DNA from: Blastochloris tepida | Lineage (GTDB): Bacteria; Pseudomonadota; Alphaproteobacteria; Rhizobiales; Xanthobacteraceae | Length of the DNA: 64,000 bases | Direction of reading: 5' to 3' | Assembly: GCF_003966715.1 (NCBI RefSeq) | Contig: NZ_AP018907.1 | Span: 794,001-858,000, forward strand | Part shown: positions 17,076 through 25,372 of the stretch, one piece after another | How positions within the stretch are numbered: the stretch's first letter is position 1 | Layout: every line of letters begins with the position of its first letter | The notes under the pieces: generated by a model | What the model was told of the DNA's origin: nothing | The model's database searches: none | What the model saw: the letters and a program-made list of their open reading frames with translations, nothing else | Position numbers and translations under genes: made by a program

Positions 17076-17723
17076 TTACTTCGCGCGGACCGTATCGATC
17101 ACCGCGACGTAATGGACCAGCGCGGCACTCAGCACGAACGCATGCCAGATCGCATTGCTGAACGGGATCTTCTCCAGGACATGAAAAACGACGCCGACGG
17201 AATACATGACGCCGCCGATGGCAAGCAGCATCAATGTCGTAGGCTCGAGGGTCTCGGCGAGAGGCCAAAAGGCTATCGTGCCGATCCATCCCAAGGCCAG
17301 ATAGAGCGCGACCGAGACAGCTTCGATCAGGTTTGGCCGCAGCAGCTTCAGGAAGATCCCGGTGACAGCAAGCCCCCACATGGTGCTGGTCAGTGCGACC
17401 GCCCACATCCCCTTCAATTGGGTCAGGAACGGCGTGTAGGTGCCCGCGATCATCACGTAGATCGCAATATGGTCGAGCTCGCGCAGAACGCCCCGGTGGG
17501 GATTGCCGCGCAGCACGTTGTACGCGGCCGAGCACGACAGCATCGTGAGCAGCCCGAACGCATAGACCCCCGCAACCACGACCTGCCGGGTTCCGCCGTC
17601 CCGCGCCGCGACGCTCAACAGAATGGACGTGCCAACGAGACCCGCGGCTACGCCGACCCCATGCACGATGCCGTCGGCGATAAGCTCCGCTTGGCTTTGC
17701 GAGTGCCGGTTCGGAACCCTCAC
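17076..17723 (-). CDS. Hemolysin III family (PAQR) membrane protein
   Basis: I choose GTG 17721-17723 (VRVPNRHSQSQAELIADGI) because AGGAGG stands 5 bp upstream; the longer ATG frame has no ribosome site. The 215-residue protein has seven hydrophobic helices and the PAQR motifs HGVGVAAGL, ELDHIAIYVMIAGTYTPF and HAFVLSAALVHY, whose His and Asp residues form a metal site in the family. Despite the name, bacterial members are mostly thought to be membrane hydrolases or stress proteins. It converges with the debranching-enzyme gene. Confidence 0.88.
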   Translation of the reverse strand: MRVPNRHSQSQAELIADGIVHGVGVAAGLVGTSILLSVAARDGGTRQVVVAGVYAFGLLTMLSCSAAYNVLRGNPHRGVLRELDHIAIYVMIAGTYTPFLTQLKGMWAVALTSTMWGLAVTGIFLKLLRPNLIEAVSVALYLALGWIGTIAFWPLAETLEPTTLMLLAIGGVMYSVGVVFHVLEKIPFSNAIWHAFVLSAALVHYVAVIDTVRAK

Positions 17724-17919
17724 ATGGTCCTCCTGACCGTCATTCCGCGCTGCTGACGCGGATCGGATCATGCGGACTCTGCCGTCGCATATGAGCCTGA
17801 GCCTTGCGCGTCAGTCTTGCGCATCCAGTCTTACGCTGGCCTTCCCGCGCGGCGTGCCACGGTGACGCCGCCGCGCGAGGGCGTGCGCGCTTGAGCGCTC
17901 GACAAGTCCGGCTGCGTGG

Positions 17920-18084
17920 TCAGAGTTTGCCAAGCAGCAACAGGACGACGAGGAGGATCAGGATGACGCCTGGAATTCCGACGCCGGCATGGCCGAACCC
18001 GTAGCCATAGCCGCCCAGGCGGCCGCTGAAGCCTCCCAACAGGAAGATGACGAGAACGACGATGAGGATGGTTCCAAGCGACAT
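17920..18084 (-). CDS. DUF3309-type tiny membrane protein
   Basis: A 54-residue minus-strand frame starts at ATG 18082-18084 (MSLGTILIVVLVIFLLGGF) after the ribosome site aaggggag. Two hydrophobic segments flank a Gly/Tyr-rich loop (GRLGGYGYGFGHAGVG) and the end is LLLLGKL. This is the DUF3309 layout, common in stress-induced loci of Rhizobiales. The function is unknown; a membrane-stress role is inferred from the neighbours. Confidence 0.8.
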   Translation of the reverse strand: MSLGTILIVVLVIFLLGGFSGRLGGYGYGFGHAGVGIPGVILILLVVLLLLGKL

Positions 18085-18204
18085 GACGGATCTCCCCTTT
18101 CAGAGGCGCGCCGGCCAGCTCAATCTTCATTGCACACGCGACGAGACGCTGGTCGGCTGTTAACGGGATGGCGCGATCGTCGCGCCATCCGAAAAGCCGT
18201 GGGG

Positions 18205-18348
18205 CTATTTCCGATCGATGGAAATGCCTCTCTCACCGACATTGAGCTCGATGGTGGTCGTATGCCGATCTCGGTAGTATTGATAACCCAGGACTGCGAT
18301 GACGACGGCGAGGACCGCGACGATCGTGTAGAGGACGTTTCGGCTCAT
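18205..18348 (-). CDS. Small single-pass membrane protein
   Basis: A 47-residue frame from ATG 18346-18348 begins MSRNVLYTIVAVLAVVIAVL, one membrane helix, followed by YQYYRDRHTTTIELNVGERG and ISIDRK. The helix plus YxYYR plus a short beta-like tail ending in GISI is a pattern I know from unannotated alphaproteobacterial small proteins. aaggga stands about 10 bp upstream. It lies between the DUF3309 and the secreted-protein gene, all on the minus strand. Confidence 0.6.
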   Translation of the reverse strand: MSRNVLYTIVAVLAVVIAVLGYQYYRDRHTTTIELNVGERGISIDRK

Positions 18349-18426
18349 GGTCTGGTGTCCCTTGCTGGCTGTCGGTCCGTCTTTCGATACGCACGTGACT
18401 GTCGCATCCCGGCTTCCGCGCCGGCG

Positions 18427-18740
18427 TCACTGCCATGGACAATAGGCGACGCACTGGTACTCCGCCGGGCCTTCGATCGTCGGCACCTCCTGCCAGCGCA
18501 GCCGGCAGCCGTCTTCGGTCAGCCCCTCGCAGAGCCGCGCCGGGGCATGGCGTCGGACTTGACGCCACTGCGTGGCGCGACGACTGCCCTCGACTTTTGC
18601 TGCGATGGCGCCGATGCGCCCGCCCCATGTCCCGAAGATCTCTGCGAATCTTGGGCGACGCTTCCAGATGCCGCGGCGAACAGGCCGGCAACCGCGATCA
18701 CCAGCGCCGTCACCAATGGTGCACGAAGCACGCGTGTCAT
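18427..18740 (-). pseudogene. Secreted small Cys-rich protein with a frameshift
   Basis: ATG 18738-18740 opens a clear signal peptide (MTRVLRAPLVTALVIAVAGL, cleavage after SVAQ) but this frame stops at about 18519. The other end, CEGLTEDGCRLRWQEVPTIE followed by YQCVAYCPWQ, is in a different frame and ends at 18427. Together they would make one exported protein of about 100 residues with four Cys near the C-terminus. The shift lies at about 18540-18610. It is either a real frameshift or a sequence error. GGATC-N16-CGTT lies 42 bp upstream on this strand, one base from the EcfG consensus. Confidence 0.55.
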
Positions 18741-18956
18741 TTGAGGCTTCTCCTATCTTCACTGCGAAGCCTGCTCTTGACAACGCCTACCGCGGCAATT
18801 TGATCCATGTCGGAGCCCATTGAACGAATCAATGCGCTCTCCTTTTCGCGAGGTAGATTGCTTGGCCGGTTCGGCGCGCGCCCGCCGGTCATGCTGACGG
18901 CAGCGAAGACAAAGCTCCGGCTCGATCAGCCGATGTCCTGTCAGGCGACCTTCCCG

Positions 18957-19379
18957 TCAGGCGATTTGTGCGTCCGGTCCGGCAAGGTCCTGCGGTGGGT
19001 CGGCTGTCGGGCTGAGAAACCCGCGCAGCACGGCGAGCAGGTCCGATCGATTGGTCGGCTTCAGCAGGCAAGGGTAGGCGCGAAAGGCTGGCTCGATCGC
19101 CTCAAGACCGTAGCCCGAGGTGAAGGCGAACGGAATATTCCGTCGCATGAGGGCGGCGGCGACCGGATAGGACCGTTGGCCGCGCAGATCGAGATCGAGC
19201 AGCGCGCCGTCGATCGCATTGGCCGTATCGTCGGCGTGCTCGAGCGCCGCCTTGACGGTGGCGACCGGGCCTGCCGCCACGCAGCCGAATGTTTCGAGCG
19301 CATCGACAAGATCGAGTGCGATCAGGGCGTCATCCTCTGCCACGAGGATACGAAGCGGGCGGCCAAGAAGGTTAGTCAT
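18957..19379 (-). CDS. Single-domain response regulator, partner of the HWE kinase
   Basis: The 140-residue protein is only a receiver domain: acidic pair EDD (15-17), likely phospho-acceptor Asp62 in LLDLDLRG, Thr/Ser switch in FAFTSGYG, and Lys in CLLKPTN. Its start overlaps the 3' end of the CheB-CheR-kinase gene by 8 bp, so the two are translationally coupled and very probably form one phosphorelay. No output domain is present. Receivers of this type often act as phosphate sinks or connect to PhyR-type regulators. Confidence 0.9.
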   Translation of the reverse strand: MTNLLGRPLRILVAEDDALIALDLVDALETFGCVAAGPVATVKAALEHADDTANAIDGALLDLDLRGQRSYPVAAALMRRNIPFAFTSGYGLEAIEPAFRAYPCLLKPTNRSDLLAVLRGFLSPTADPPQDLAGPDAQIA

Positions 19380-22300
19380 CCAGCCTCACATTGTCGGAGA
19401 ACGGAACCGTGATGTGGCACTCGACGCCCGCCGGCTCGAATCGCAGATCGATGCGGGCGTCGAGGTCGTGCGACAAGGCCTTTTCGAGGAGATCTGAGCC
19501 GAAGCCGCGCTGGTCCGGGCGCGCAACCGGCGGACCGTTGCGTTCCACCCAGTGGATCGTCAGGTGGTCCTTGGTATCAGGCGGGGTTGCCTCCCAGCGG
19601 ATCGAGACCGTGCCGTTCTCGTCGGAGAACGCACCGTACTTGGCCGCGTTGGTGGCGAGTTCGTGCAACGCCATGCCGAGGGTGAGGGCAGCGCGCGGAC
19701 TGACGCGAACCGGCCAGCCTTCGATCTTCACGCGTCCGACCTGCCCCAGCATGTGCGCGCCGAGCGACTCCTCGATGAGATCCTGCAACGCGACGAAGCC
19801 CCAGTTCTGTCGCGCGACCAGCGTGTAGGAGCGCGCCAAGGCCCGATAGCGGGCCAGCAATGCCGCCTTGGCATCCGCCAGCGTCTTGCCGCCGGTTAGC
19901 GTCTGCTGGGCGATCGAGATGACGACCGCCAGCATGTTGCGGACGCGATGGTTCAATTCGCTGATGAGGACCCGCGTGCGCTCCTCGTCCCGTTCGGCGC
20001 GGGTGAGCTGGGAGACGTCGATAAAGGTGATGACGACGCCGTCCCTGGCCTTGCCGGCCGTCATGTAGGGCAGGACGCGCGCGATATAGTGCGCCGAGCC
20101 GTCCCGCCGCGACACCCGCCGCTCGTGCAACGCGCCGGTGGCGACGGTTTGGGCGACATCCTGGCCGAGCTCGGGATAGTCGATCTCGCTGACGATATCG
20201 GTCAGTGAGCGGTTCTTGTCGGTCGGGATCAGCTTGAAGATGCTGCAGGCCGCTGGCGTGAAGCTGCGGATGACGAGGCTGTGGTCGAGAAACACCGTCG
20301 CCATCTGAGTGCTCTCGAACAAATTGGCGAGATCGCTGTTCGCGGTGTCGAGCTCGTCGATCTTGGCCTGCAGCTCGGTGTTGACGGTCTGCAGCTCCTC
20401 ATTGAGCGACTGCAGCTCCTCCTTCGAGGTGTCGAGCTCCTCATTGGTGGACTGGAGCTCCTCATTCATCGAGTTCAGCTCCTCGTTTCCCGATTTGAGC
20501 TCCTCGATTGCGCCTTCGTATTCGGCGATCGTCGCCAGCCATCGCTCGTGCGTATCGGCCAGTTCCAGTTCGAGCTGGGCGATGGTTTCGTCCCGGTCGG
20601 CTCCCTCGTCCTGCGGCGAGCGCACCGGCGACTGCTCCGCGGCGCTCACAGGGTTCTGCCTCGAACCACGAGCGCTCGTCTCCGCAAACACCACCAGGAA
20701 CAGCGGCTCGTCGGCGCTGTGGCCGAACGGCTCGACGGTCAGCCGGACCTGCTCCCTGACCTCGCCGGTCGATACGTTCACCCCGTCTCGGACCACCGGC
20801 TTGCGGCTCTGAATCGCCTGCTGGAGCGTCGTGCGCAATTCGGCGCGCAGACCTTGGCGCGCCAGGGTCAAGAGGTGCCGGCTCGGCACGCCGGCAGTCG
20901 CTTCGAGATAGCGGCCGGTGTTGGCCGACTGGTAGACAATGTCGCCGTCCCGGTTGACGACGACGTGCGGCGGGGAGAACCGGTCGAGCACCCGCGCCTG
21001 CACGGCATTCTGGAGCTGAGTCGTCGTCATTCGCTGGCGCGTGTCATCGAGAAACTGTGTAGGGTAGTTGGCGTTTGAGGCGATCGCCGGGCGCAGGCGC
21101 ACGCCGGGCCGATCGCGGCGGCGGAAGATGCGCTGCTTCTTGTCGACATAGACGAATGACTCGCCGAGTTGCGAGATGCTCTCGGACGGGCCCAGGAAGA
21201 GATAGCCGCCGGGCCGCAGCGCATAATCGAACACCGCGATGATCCGCCGCTGCGCCTCCGCATCGAGATAGATCAGCAGGTTGCGACACGAGATCAGGTC
21301 GATGCGAGAGAAGGGCGGGTCGCGCAGCAGGCTGTGGTCGGAAAAGACGCACATCTCCCGCAACGTCTTCGACACGGTGAAGGTCTCGCCGGCGTGGAGG
21401 AAGAAGCGGTCGAGGCGCTCCTGGCTGACCCGGCCCACGAGTTGCGACGCCGGATAGCGGCCGGCGCGCGCCACGCTCAGCGCGGGCCGGGCGATGTCGG
21501 TCGCGAAGATCTGGACGCGCGGCGAATAGGGCAGCTTCTCGATATGCTCGCTGAGCAGAATGGCGATCGAATAGGCCTCCTCGCCGGTGGCACAGCCCGG
21601 CACCCACACCCGCACGATGCTGGTTGCATCGCATCCAGCAAAGAGCTCGGGCACCACGGCGCGCTGGAGTGCGGCAAACGCCTCGGCATCGCGGAAGAAA
21701 TCCGTGACGCCGATCAACAGATCACGCAGCAGCTTGGCGGGCTCCTCGGGATCCTGTTTCAGGAGATCGGCGTAGGCCTGCAGATCCGCAACATGCAGCA
21801 GCCGCATGCGCCGCACCACGCGTCGCATGAACGGCTTGTCCTTGTGGCCGGAGAAATCGTGGCCGAAACGCTGGCGCAGGGTCGACAGGATGTCCGAGCG
21901 CGCATGTCGAAGGTCGTCCGGCTCGGGGCCGGCTTCGTCGGCGGGAACGGGAGCCGGAACAGTTGCCAGCGACCCGGCGTACCGCGCCAGTTCGTCCGGC
22001 ATCTCCTCGACGGCCAGGATCTTGTCGACCAGCCCGGTCGCGGCGGCGCTTTCCGGCATTCCGCTCTGGCCCGGGTGGGTCTGCCCGCTGGCGCCCTGCG
22101 CCAGCGTCAGCCCGCCGCACTCCTTGATCGCCTTGATGCCGAGCGTGCCGTCGCTGCCGGAGCCGGACAGCACGATGGCCACCGCGCGCTCGCCGCAGTC
22201 ATCGGCGAGAGCGGTGAAGAACACGTCGATGGGGTTATGCTCGCTCGATGCGGTGCGGGGCAGGACCCTCAGGCGGCCGTCCTTGATCGAAATCGCGGCA

Positions 22301-22554
22301 TTGGTCGACAGCACATAGATGTGGTTGGCTTCGACGCGGTCACCGTGCTTTACCTTCGACACCGGCAGGCGGGCGCTCCGGGCGATGATCTGATCGAGCA
22401 TGCTCTCGCGGCCCGGCCCGATGTGCGAGATCACGACAAAGGCCGCGCCCGGCTCGGCGGGCACGGCGCCGAACAGCCCGGTCAGCGCCTCCACGCCGCC
22501 CGCCGAGGCGCCGACGCCCACGACAAGACATGATCTCGATAGGTCGTCGCGCAT
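19372..22554 (-). CDS. CheB-CheR-PAS-HWE hybrid sensor kinase
   Basis: ATG 22552-22554 (MRDDLSRSCLVVGVGASAGG) is chosen over a longer frame because the CheB fold starts there; the product has 1060 residues. In order: CheB methylesterase domain (about 10-190), CheR methyltransferase (about 220-480, with VWVPGCATGEEAYSIA), a PAS domain, and a long Glu-rich coiled coil (repeats of NEELQSTNEEL type, about 680-760). These are followed by a second PAS and a C-terminal HWE/HisKA_2 kinase with ELNHRVRNML, HELATNAAKYGAFS and HWVERNG. No chemotaxis operon surrounds it, so it is more likely a stress or light sensor than a taxis protein. The receiver gene downstream overlaps it. Confidence 0.92.
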   Translation of the reverse strand: MRDDLSRSCLVVGVGASAGGVEALTGLFGAVPAEPGAAFVVISHIGPGRESMLDQIIARSARLPVSKVKHGDRVEANHIYVLSTNAAISIKDGRLRVLPRTASSEHNPIDVFFTALADDCGERAVAIVLSGSGSDGTLGIKAIKECGGLTLAQGASGQTHPGQSGMPESAAATGLVDKILAVEEMPDELARYAGSLATVPAPVPADEAGPEPDDLRHARSDILSTLRQRFGHDFSGHKDKPFMRRVVRRMRLLHVADLQAYADLLKQDPEEPAKLLRDLLIGVTDFFRDAEAFAALQRAVVPELFAGCDATSIVRVWVPGCATGEEAYSIAILLSEHIEKLPYSPRVQIFATDIARPALSVARAGRYPASQLVGRVSQERLDRFFLHAGETFTVSKTLREMCVFSDHSLLRDPPFSRIDLISCRNLLIYLDAEAQRRIIAVFDYALRPGGYLFLGPSESISQLGESFVYVDKKQRIFRRRDRPGVRLRPAIASNANYPTQFLDDTRQRMTTTQLQNAVQARVLDRFSPPHVVVNRDGDIVYQSANTGRYLEATAGVPSRHLLTLARQGLRAELRTTLQQAIQSRKPVVRDGVNVSTGEVREQVRLTVEPFGHSADEPLFLVVFAETSARGSRQNPVSAAEQSPVRSPQDEGADRDETIAQLELELADTHERWLATIAEYEGAIEELKSGNEELNSMNEELQSTNEELDTSKEELQSLNEELQTVNTELQAKIDELDTANSDLANLFESTQMATVFLDHSLVIRSFTPAACSIFKLIPTDKNRSLTDIVSEIDYPELGQDVAQTVATGALHERRVSRRDGSAHYIARVLPYMTAGKARDGVVITFIDVSQLTRAERDEERTRVLISELNHRVRNMLAVVISIAQQTLTGGKTLADAKAALLARYRALARSYTLVARQNWGFVALQDLIEESLGAHMLGQVGRVKIEGWPVRVSPRAALTLGMALHELATNAAKYGAFSDENGTVSIRWEATPPDTKDHLTIHWVERNGPPVARPDQRGFGSDLLEKALSHDLDARIDLRFEPAGVECHITVPFSDNVRLDD

Positions 22555-22968
22555 CAAACGTGTCTCATCGGTTCGTGATGTCCGAAGCGACCTGCAAACA
22601 GGCCGGGTCCTCGTGTAGTCGGATCTGCCAACGAGCCGGAGCTTCGGAACCGACACAGTGTTGCCCACGGCCGCCCGCGTCCAACCCGCCTCGCGCACGG
22701 CCGCCGCTGCAAGATAGCAGCCGCCGCCCTGCCAGAATCGATACCCGCAATAAGCTCAGGTTCATTCTAGGCTCGATCGTTGTGTTTCACGCTAGCCTAA
22801 ATGCATGCAAGATAAAAGGAACGCATTGTCCGAAATTGGAAAATTGTTTTGTGGCCAATCCCGGAGCGATTTCAGTCCACGGACAGTCGTCGGCGAGGAA
22901 CTTTCTAGGGCCCGTCGGGATTGTTAATGACGGAACCGATCACGGTTCCCATGAAAGAGGAGCTTCCC
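22555..22968. other. Divergent intergenic region
   Basis: About 410 bp between the kinase (minus) and CsbD (plus). The part from 22750 is AT-richer. GGAAC occurs at 22818 and 22897 but without CGTT at the right distance, so I call no promoter. Confidence 0.4.
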
Positions 22969-23160
22969 ATGGGCAGCACCACAGACAAGATCAAGGGAAT
23001 GGCCAACGAGGCAGCCGGCAACGTCAAGCAGGCGGTCGGAAAGGTCATCGGCAATGAGAACCTGGAAGCCGAAGGCGTTCTGCAAGAGCGCAAGGGCGAG
23101 GCGCAGCAGGCGATCGGAAAAGCCAAGGACGCTATCAAGAAGGGGGTCGACAGCGTCTGA
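22969..23160 (+). CDS. CsbD-family stress protein
   Basis: The start ATG 22969 (MGSTTDKIKGMANEAAGNVK) follows aaagaggag. The 63-residue protein is highly charged with the repeated KGxANEAxGxxKQAxGK pattern of CsbD proteins. These are abundant, soluble and induced in general stress in many bacteria; the molecular role is unknown. Its position in this block fits EcfG-regulated genes elsewhere, though no perfect EcfG site was seen upstream. Confidence 0.9.
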   Translation: MGSTTDKIKGMANEAAGNVKQAVGKVIGNENLEAEGVLQERKGEAQQAIGKAKDAIKKGVDSV

Positions 23161-23239
23161 CCTGACCGGACGGAATCCACTGCGGACGCGCCGTCGAGAC
23201 CGCAGCGAAATCGGCAAAGCAGGGCAGATAGGCGGCTAG

Positions 23240-24275
23240 ATGTGGGCTTTCAGGAGGTTGTCCATTCGGCCCTGGCCGGGAACGCTGATGTCGCCAGACG
23301 TCAGTGATTCGCGGAGGACCGAATGGACACTCACAAGAATGCTCGCCTGACCCCGAAAGGTCGAGAGGTGATGGTGGGCGCCGTGGTGGATGGCGGACTG
23401 ACCAATGCCGAGGCCGCGCGTCGCTACAACACCACGCCGAAGACGGTCGCCAAATGGGTCGGGCGCTTCCGCGCCGAGGGTGTCGATGGTTTGCGCGACC
23501 GCTCCTCCAGGCCGCTTTCATCGCCAGGCCAAACAGCGCCCGCCACGTGCGCTGCGGTCGAGGCGTTGCGCCGCCAGCGCTGCACCGGCAAGCAGATCGC
23601 GGCCGAGCTCGGCCTCTCGCCGGCCACCGTCAGCCGTATCCTGCGGCGGCGCGGCTTGAACAAGCTCAGCGCCCTGGAGCCGGCCGAACCGGTCCGGCGC
23701 TACGAACGCCAGCATCCCGGCGAGATCATTCACATCGACATCAAAAAGCTCGGCCGGTTCAACACGGTGGGCCACCGCATCACCGGCGATCGCAGCGGGC
23801 AAAGCAACAGCCGCGGGGTCGGCTGGGAGTGCCTGCATCTCGCCATCGACGATCATTCGCGGGTCGCCTACTCGGAAATCCTGCCCGACGAAAAGCGCCC
23901 GTCCTGTCTGCGCTTTCTGTTCAATGCACTGCGCTTCTTCAGGGCCCATGGCGTCAAGGTTCAGCGCGTGATGACCGACAACGGCGCCAGCTTCCGCTCC
24001 TTCCGCTATGCCAGGGCGCTGCGCCTACTCGAGATCAAGCACCTGCGCACCAAGCCGTATACGCCCAAGACCAACGGCAAGGCCGAGCGCTTCGTCCAAA
24101 CGAGCTTGCGCGAATGGGCCTACGCCAAAGCTTATCTGCACTCCGATCAGCGCGCCGCAGAGCTGCCGATCTGGCTGCATCGCTACAATTGGCACAGGCC
24201 CCATGGTAGCTTGCAAGCCAAGACACCCATCAGCCGCCTCGGTCTGACCGAGGACAACCTGTTGAGGCTCCACAG
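23240..24275 (+). mobile_element. IS481-family insertion sequence, copy 2
   Basis: The 1036-bp element lies between CTAG at 23236-23239 and CTAG at 24276-24279. Ends and length are the same as copy 1 at 4570-5605, in the opposite orientation. Confidence 0.9.
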
Positions 24276-24279
24276 CTAG
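23323..24279 (+). CDS. IS481-family transposase, copy 2
   Basis: The 318-residue DDE transposase is identical in predicted sequence to copy 1: helix-turn-helix AEAARRYNTTPKTVAKWVGRF, core residues in HIDIKKL, MTDNGASF and TNGKAERF. The stop codon lies in the flanking CTAG. Identity of the two copies points to recent transposition. Confidence 0.93.
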   Translation: MDTHKNARLTPKGREVMVGAVVDGGLTNAEAARRYNTTPKTVAKWVGRFRAEGVDGLRDRSSRPLSSPGQTAPATCAAVEALRRQRCTGKQIAAELGLSPATVSRILRRRGLNKLSALEPAEPVRRYERQHPGEIIHIDIKKLGRFNTVGHRITGDRSGQSNSRGVGWECLHLAIDDHSRVAYSEILPDEKRPSCLRFLFNALRFFRAHGVKVQRVMTDNGASFRSFRYARALRLLEIKHLRTKPYTPKTNGKAERFVQTSLREWAYAKAYLHSDQRAAELPIWLHRYNWHRPHGSLQAKTPISRLGLTEDNLLRLHS

Positions 24280-24596
24280 TGTCGCCTCAAGCGTCGCCTA
24301 TCGTTAGGGCATGTGTTTGGTGCCGACCAACACAGTGTCTCGCCTGTCGCCGCGCTGCCCTCCTCGGCTGCGCCGGGTCTCGAAGCCGGCGACCTTCTGG
24401 TCAGGCATATCCTTGGTCAGGGCAATATCTGGCTGGGGAGGGTCGCCAATATGATGTTCGGCGCGATGGTGCCGAACATCTCGGCGCGTGAGGCGGACAA
24501 GAGCCACGCAATAGGCAGGATACCGGCAATAGGCCTGCAATAGAGCGGTGTGAATGTGGCGTCCGCCGGAATTCGCGAAAACAGATGATCGAGCAT
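24280..24596. other. No gene supported
   Basis: About 320 bp after the IS481 copy. Frames exist on both strands (24313-24543 plus, 24304-24540 minus), but neither has a ribosome site or recognisable motif. Confidence 0.4.
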
Positions 24597-24621
24597 GGAA
24601 CGCACTAAAATACCGCGCGTT
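24597..24621 (+). promoter_or_regulatory. Perfect EcfG-type promoter before the DUF1328 gene
   Basis: GGAAC (24597-24601), 16 bp, then CGTT (24618-24621), exactly the EcfG consensus, 36 bp before ATG 24658. DUF1328 genes are regular members of alphaproteobacterial general-stress regulons, which supports it. Confidence 0.72.
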
Positions 24622-24657
24622 GTGCAGGATCGATCATCAAACAAATGGAGGAATTCC

Positions 24658-24843
24658 ATGATTGGCAATCTGATCAACTGGGCAATCGTCTTGTTGCTGA
24701 TTGCGCTGGTGGCGGCCGTGTTTGGATTCGGCGGCCTCGCTGGAACCGCGACGAGCTTCGCCACGACTCTGTTCTGGGTCGCGCTGATGCTCGCTGTGGT
24801 GCTGTTCGTCACCAACATGCTGCGTGGACGCAGCGCCATGTGA
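24658..24843 (+). CDS. DUF1328 small membrane protein
   Basis: ATG 24658 (MIGNLINWAIVLLLIALVAA) follows the ribosome site ggagga. The 61-residue protein has two membrane helices joined by FGFGGLAGTA, the DUF1328 (YtjA) hallmark, and a short positive tail NMLRGRSAM. It is an inner-membrane stress protein of unknown mechanism. A perfect EcfG promoter lies directly upstream. Confidence 0.9.
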   Translation: MIGNLINWAIVLLLIALVAAVFGFGGLAGTATSFATTLFWVALMLAVVLFVTNMLRGRSAM

Positions 24844-24990
24844 CGTACGGCCGGGACAGCGGATTGGCCGTTGTCCCGGTCGCCCTGAAAAGCTTCGTAT
24901 CAGCTGGTTCGGCGCCAATGAAGCGGTATCCCTCCGGCGTGGGCCGCCTTGTGTGGGACCTCGCGCTTCGCGGATGCTGCGCGCATAGGA

Positions 24991-25018
24991 GCGCTCTTAC
25001 GAGCGCGCGTAAGAGCGC
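24991..25018 (+). promoter_or_regulatory. Hairpin before tnpA in IS66 copy 1
   Basis: Arms gcgctcttacg (24991-25001) and cgtaagagcgc (25008-25018) are perfect complements around agcgcg and end 3 bp before the tnpA start. A stable RNA hairpin here would hide the ribosome site and could restrain transposase synthesis. The same hairpin precedes tnpA in copy 2. Confidence 0.5.
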
Positions 25019-25021
25019 AGC

Positions 25022-25372
25022 ATGAGCCAGATGACGGTGCTGACGGGGCCGGAGCGGCGCCGGCGGTGGAGCGGCGAGGAACGGCGGGAGATCGTGGCGG
25101 CGGCGTTTGCGCCGGAGGCGATCGTGGCGGACGTAGCACGGCGCTACGGGGTATCGACCAGCCTGATCTACAAATGGCGGCACGAGGTTGGCGACGGGAC
25201 GAGCGGGGTTGGGTTCGCCCGCGCGATCGTCGTGGAGGCCGGTGGGACGGCCGCGGCCACGAGGGAAGACGGCGCCGCGATCGTCGTGGAATTGGCCGGC
25301 GGCGTGCGGGTTGAGATCGGCGCGTCTGCGCCGGCGGCGTTGGTGACGGCAACCCTCAAGGCGCTGCGATGA
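25022..25372 (+). CDS. tnpA: IS66 TnpA
   Basis: The 116-residue protein starts MSQMTVLTGPERRRRWSGEE and has the helix-turn-helix EAIVADVARRYGVSTSLIYKW typical of IS66 OrfA (TnpA). It is the first of the three IS66 transposition genes and overlaps tnpB by 4 bp (ATGA), showing coupling. The predicted product is identical to copy 2. Confidence 0.92.
   Translation: MSQMTVLTGPERRRRWSGEERREIVAAAFAPEAIVADVARRYGVSTSLIYKWRHEVGDGTSGVGFARAIVVEAGGTAAATREDGAAIVVELAGGVRVEIGASAPAALVTATLKALR

Noticed and set aside
14701..17535. Minus-strand frame of 944 codons
   Set aside because: It lies opposite the glycosyltransferase end and the debranching enzyme and has no family motifs.
22897..22925. Possible EcfG promoter before CsbD
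   Set aside because: GGAAC and TGTT are 20 bp apart; the consensus needs 16-17 bp and CGTT.
24304..24543. Overlapping frames on both strands after IS481 copy 2
   Set aside because: No ribosome site, no recognisable motif, and the composition does not favour either strand.
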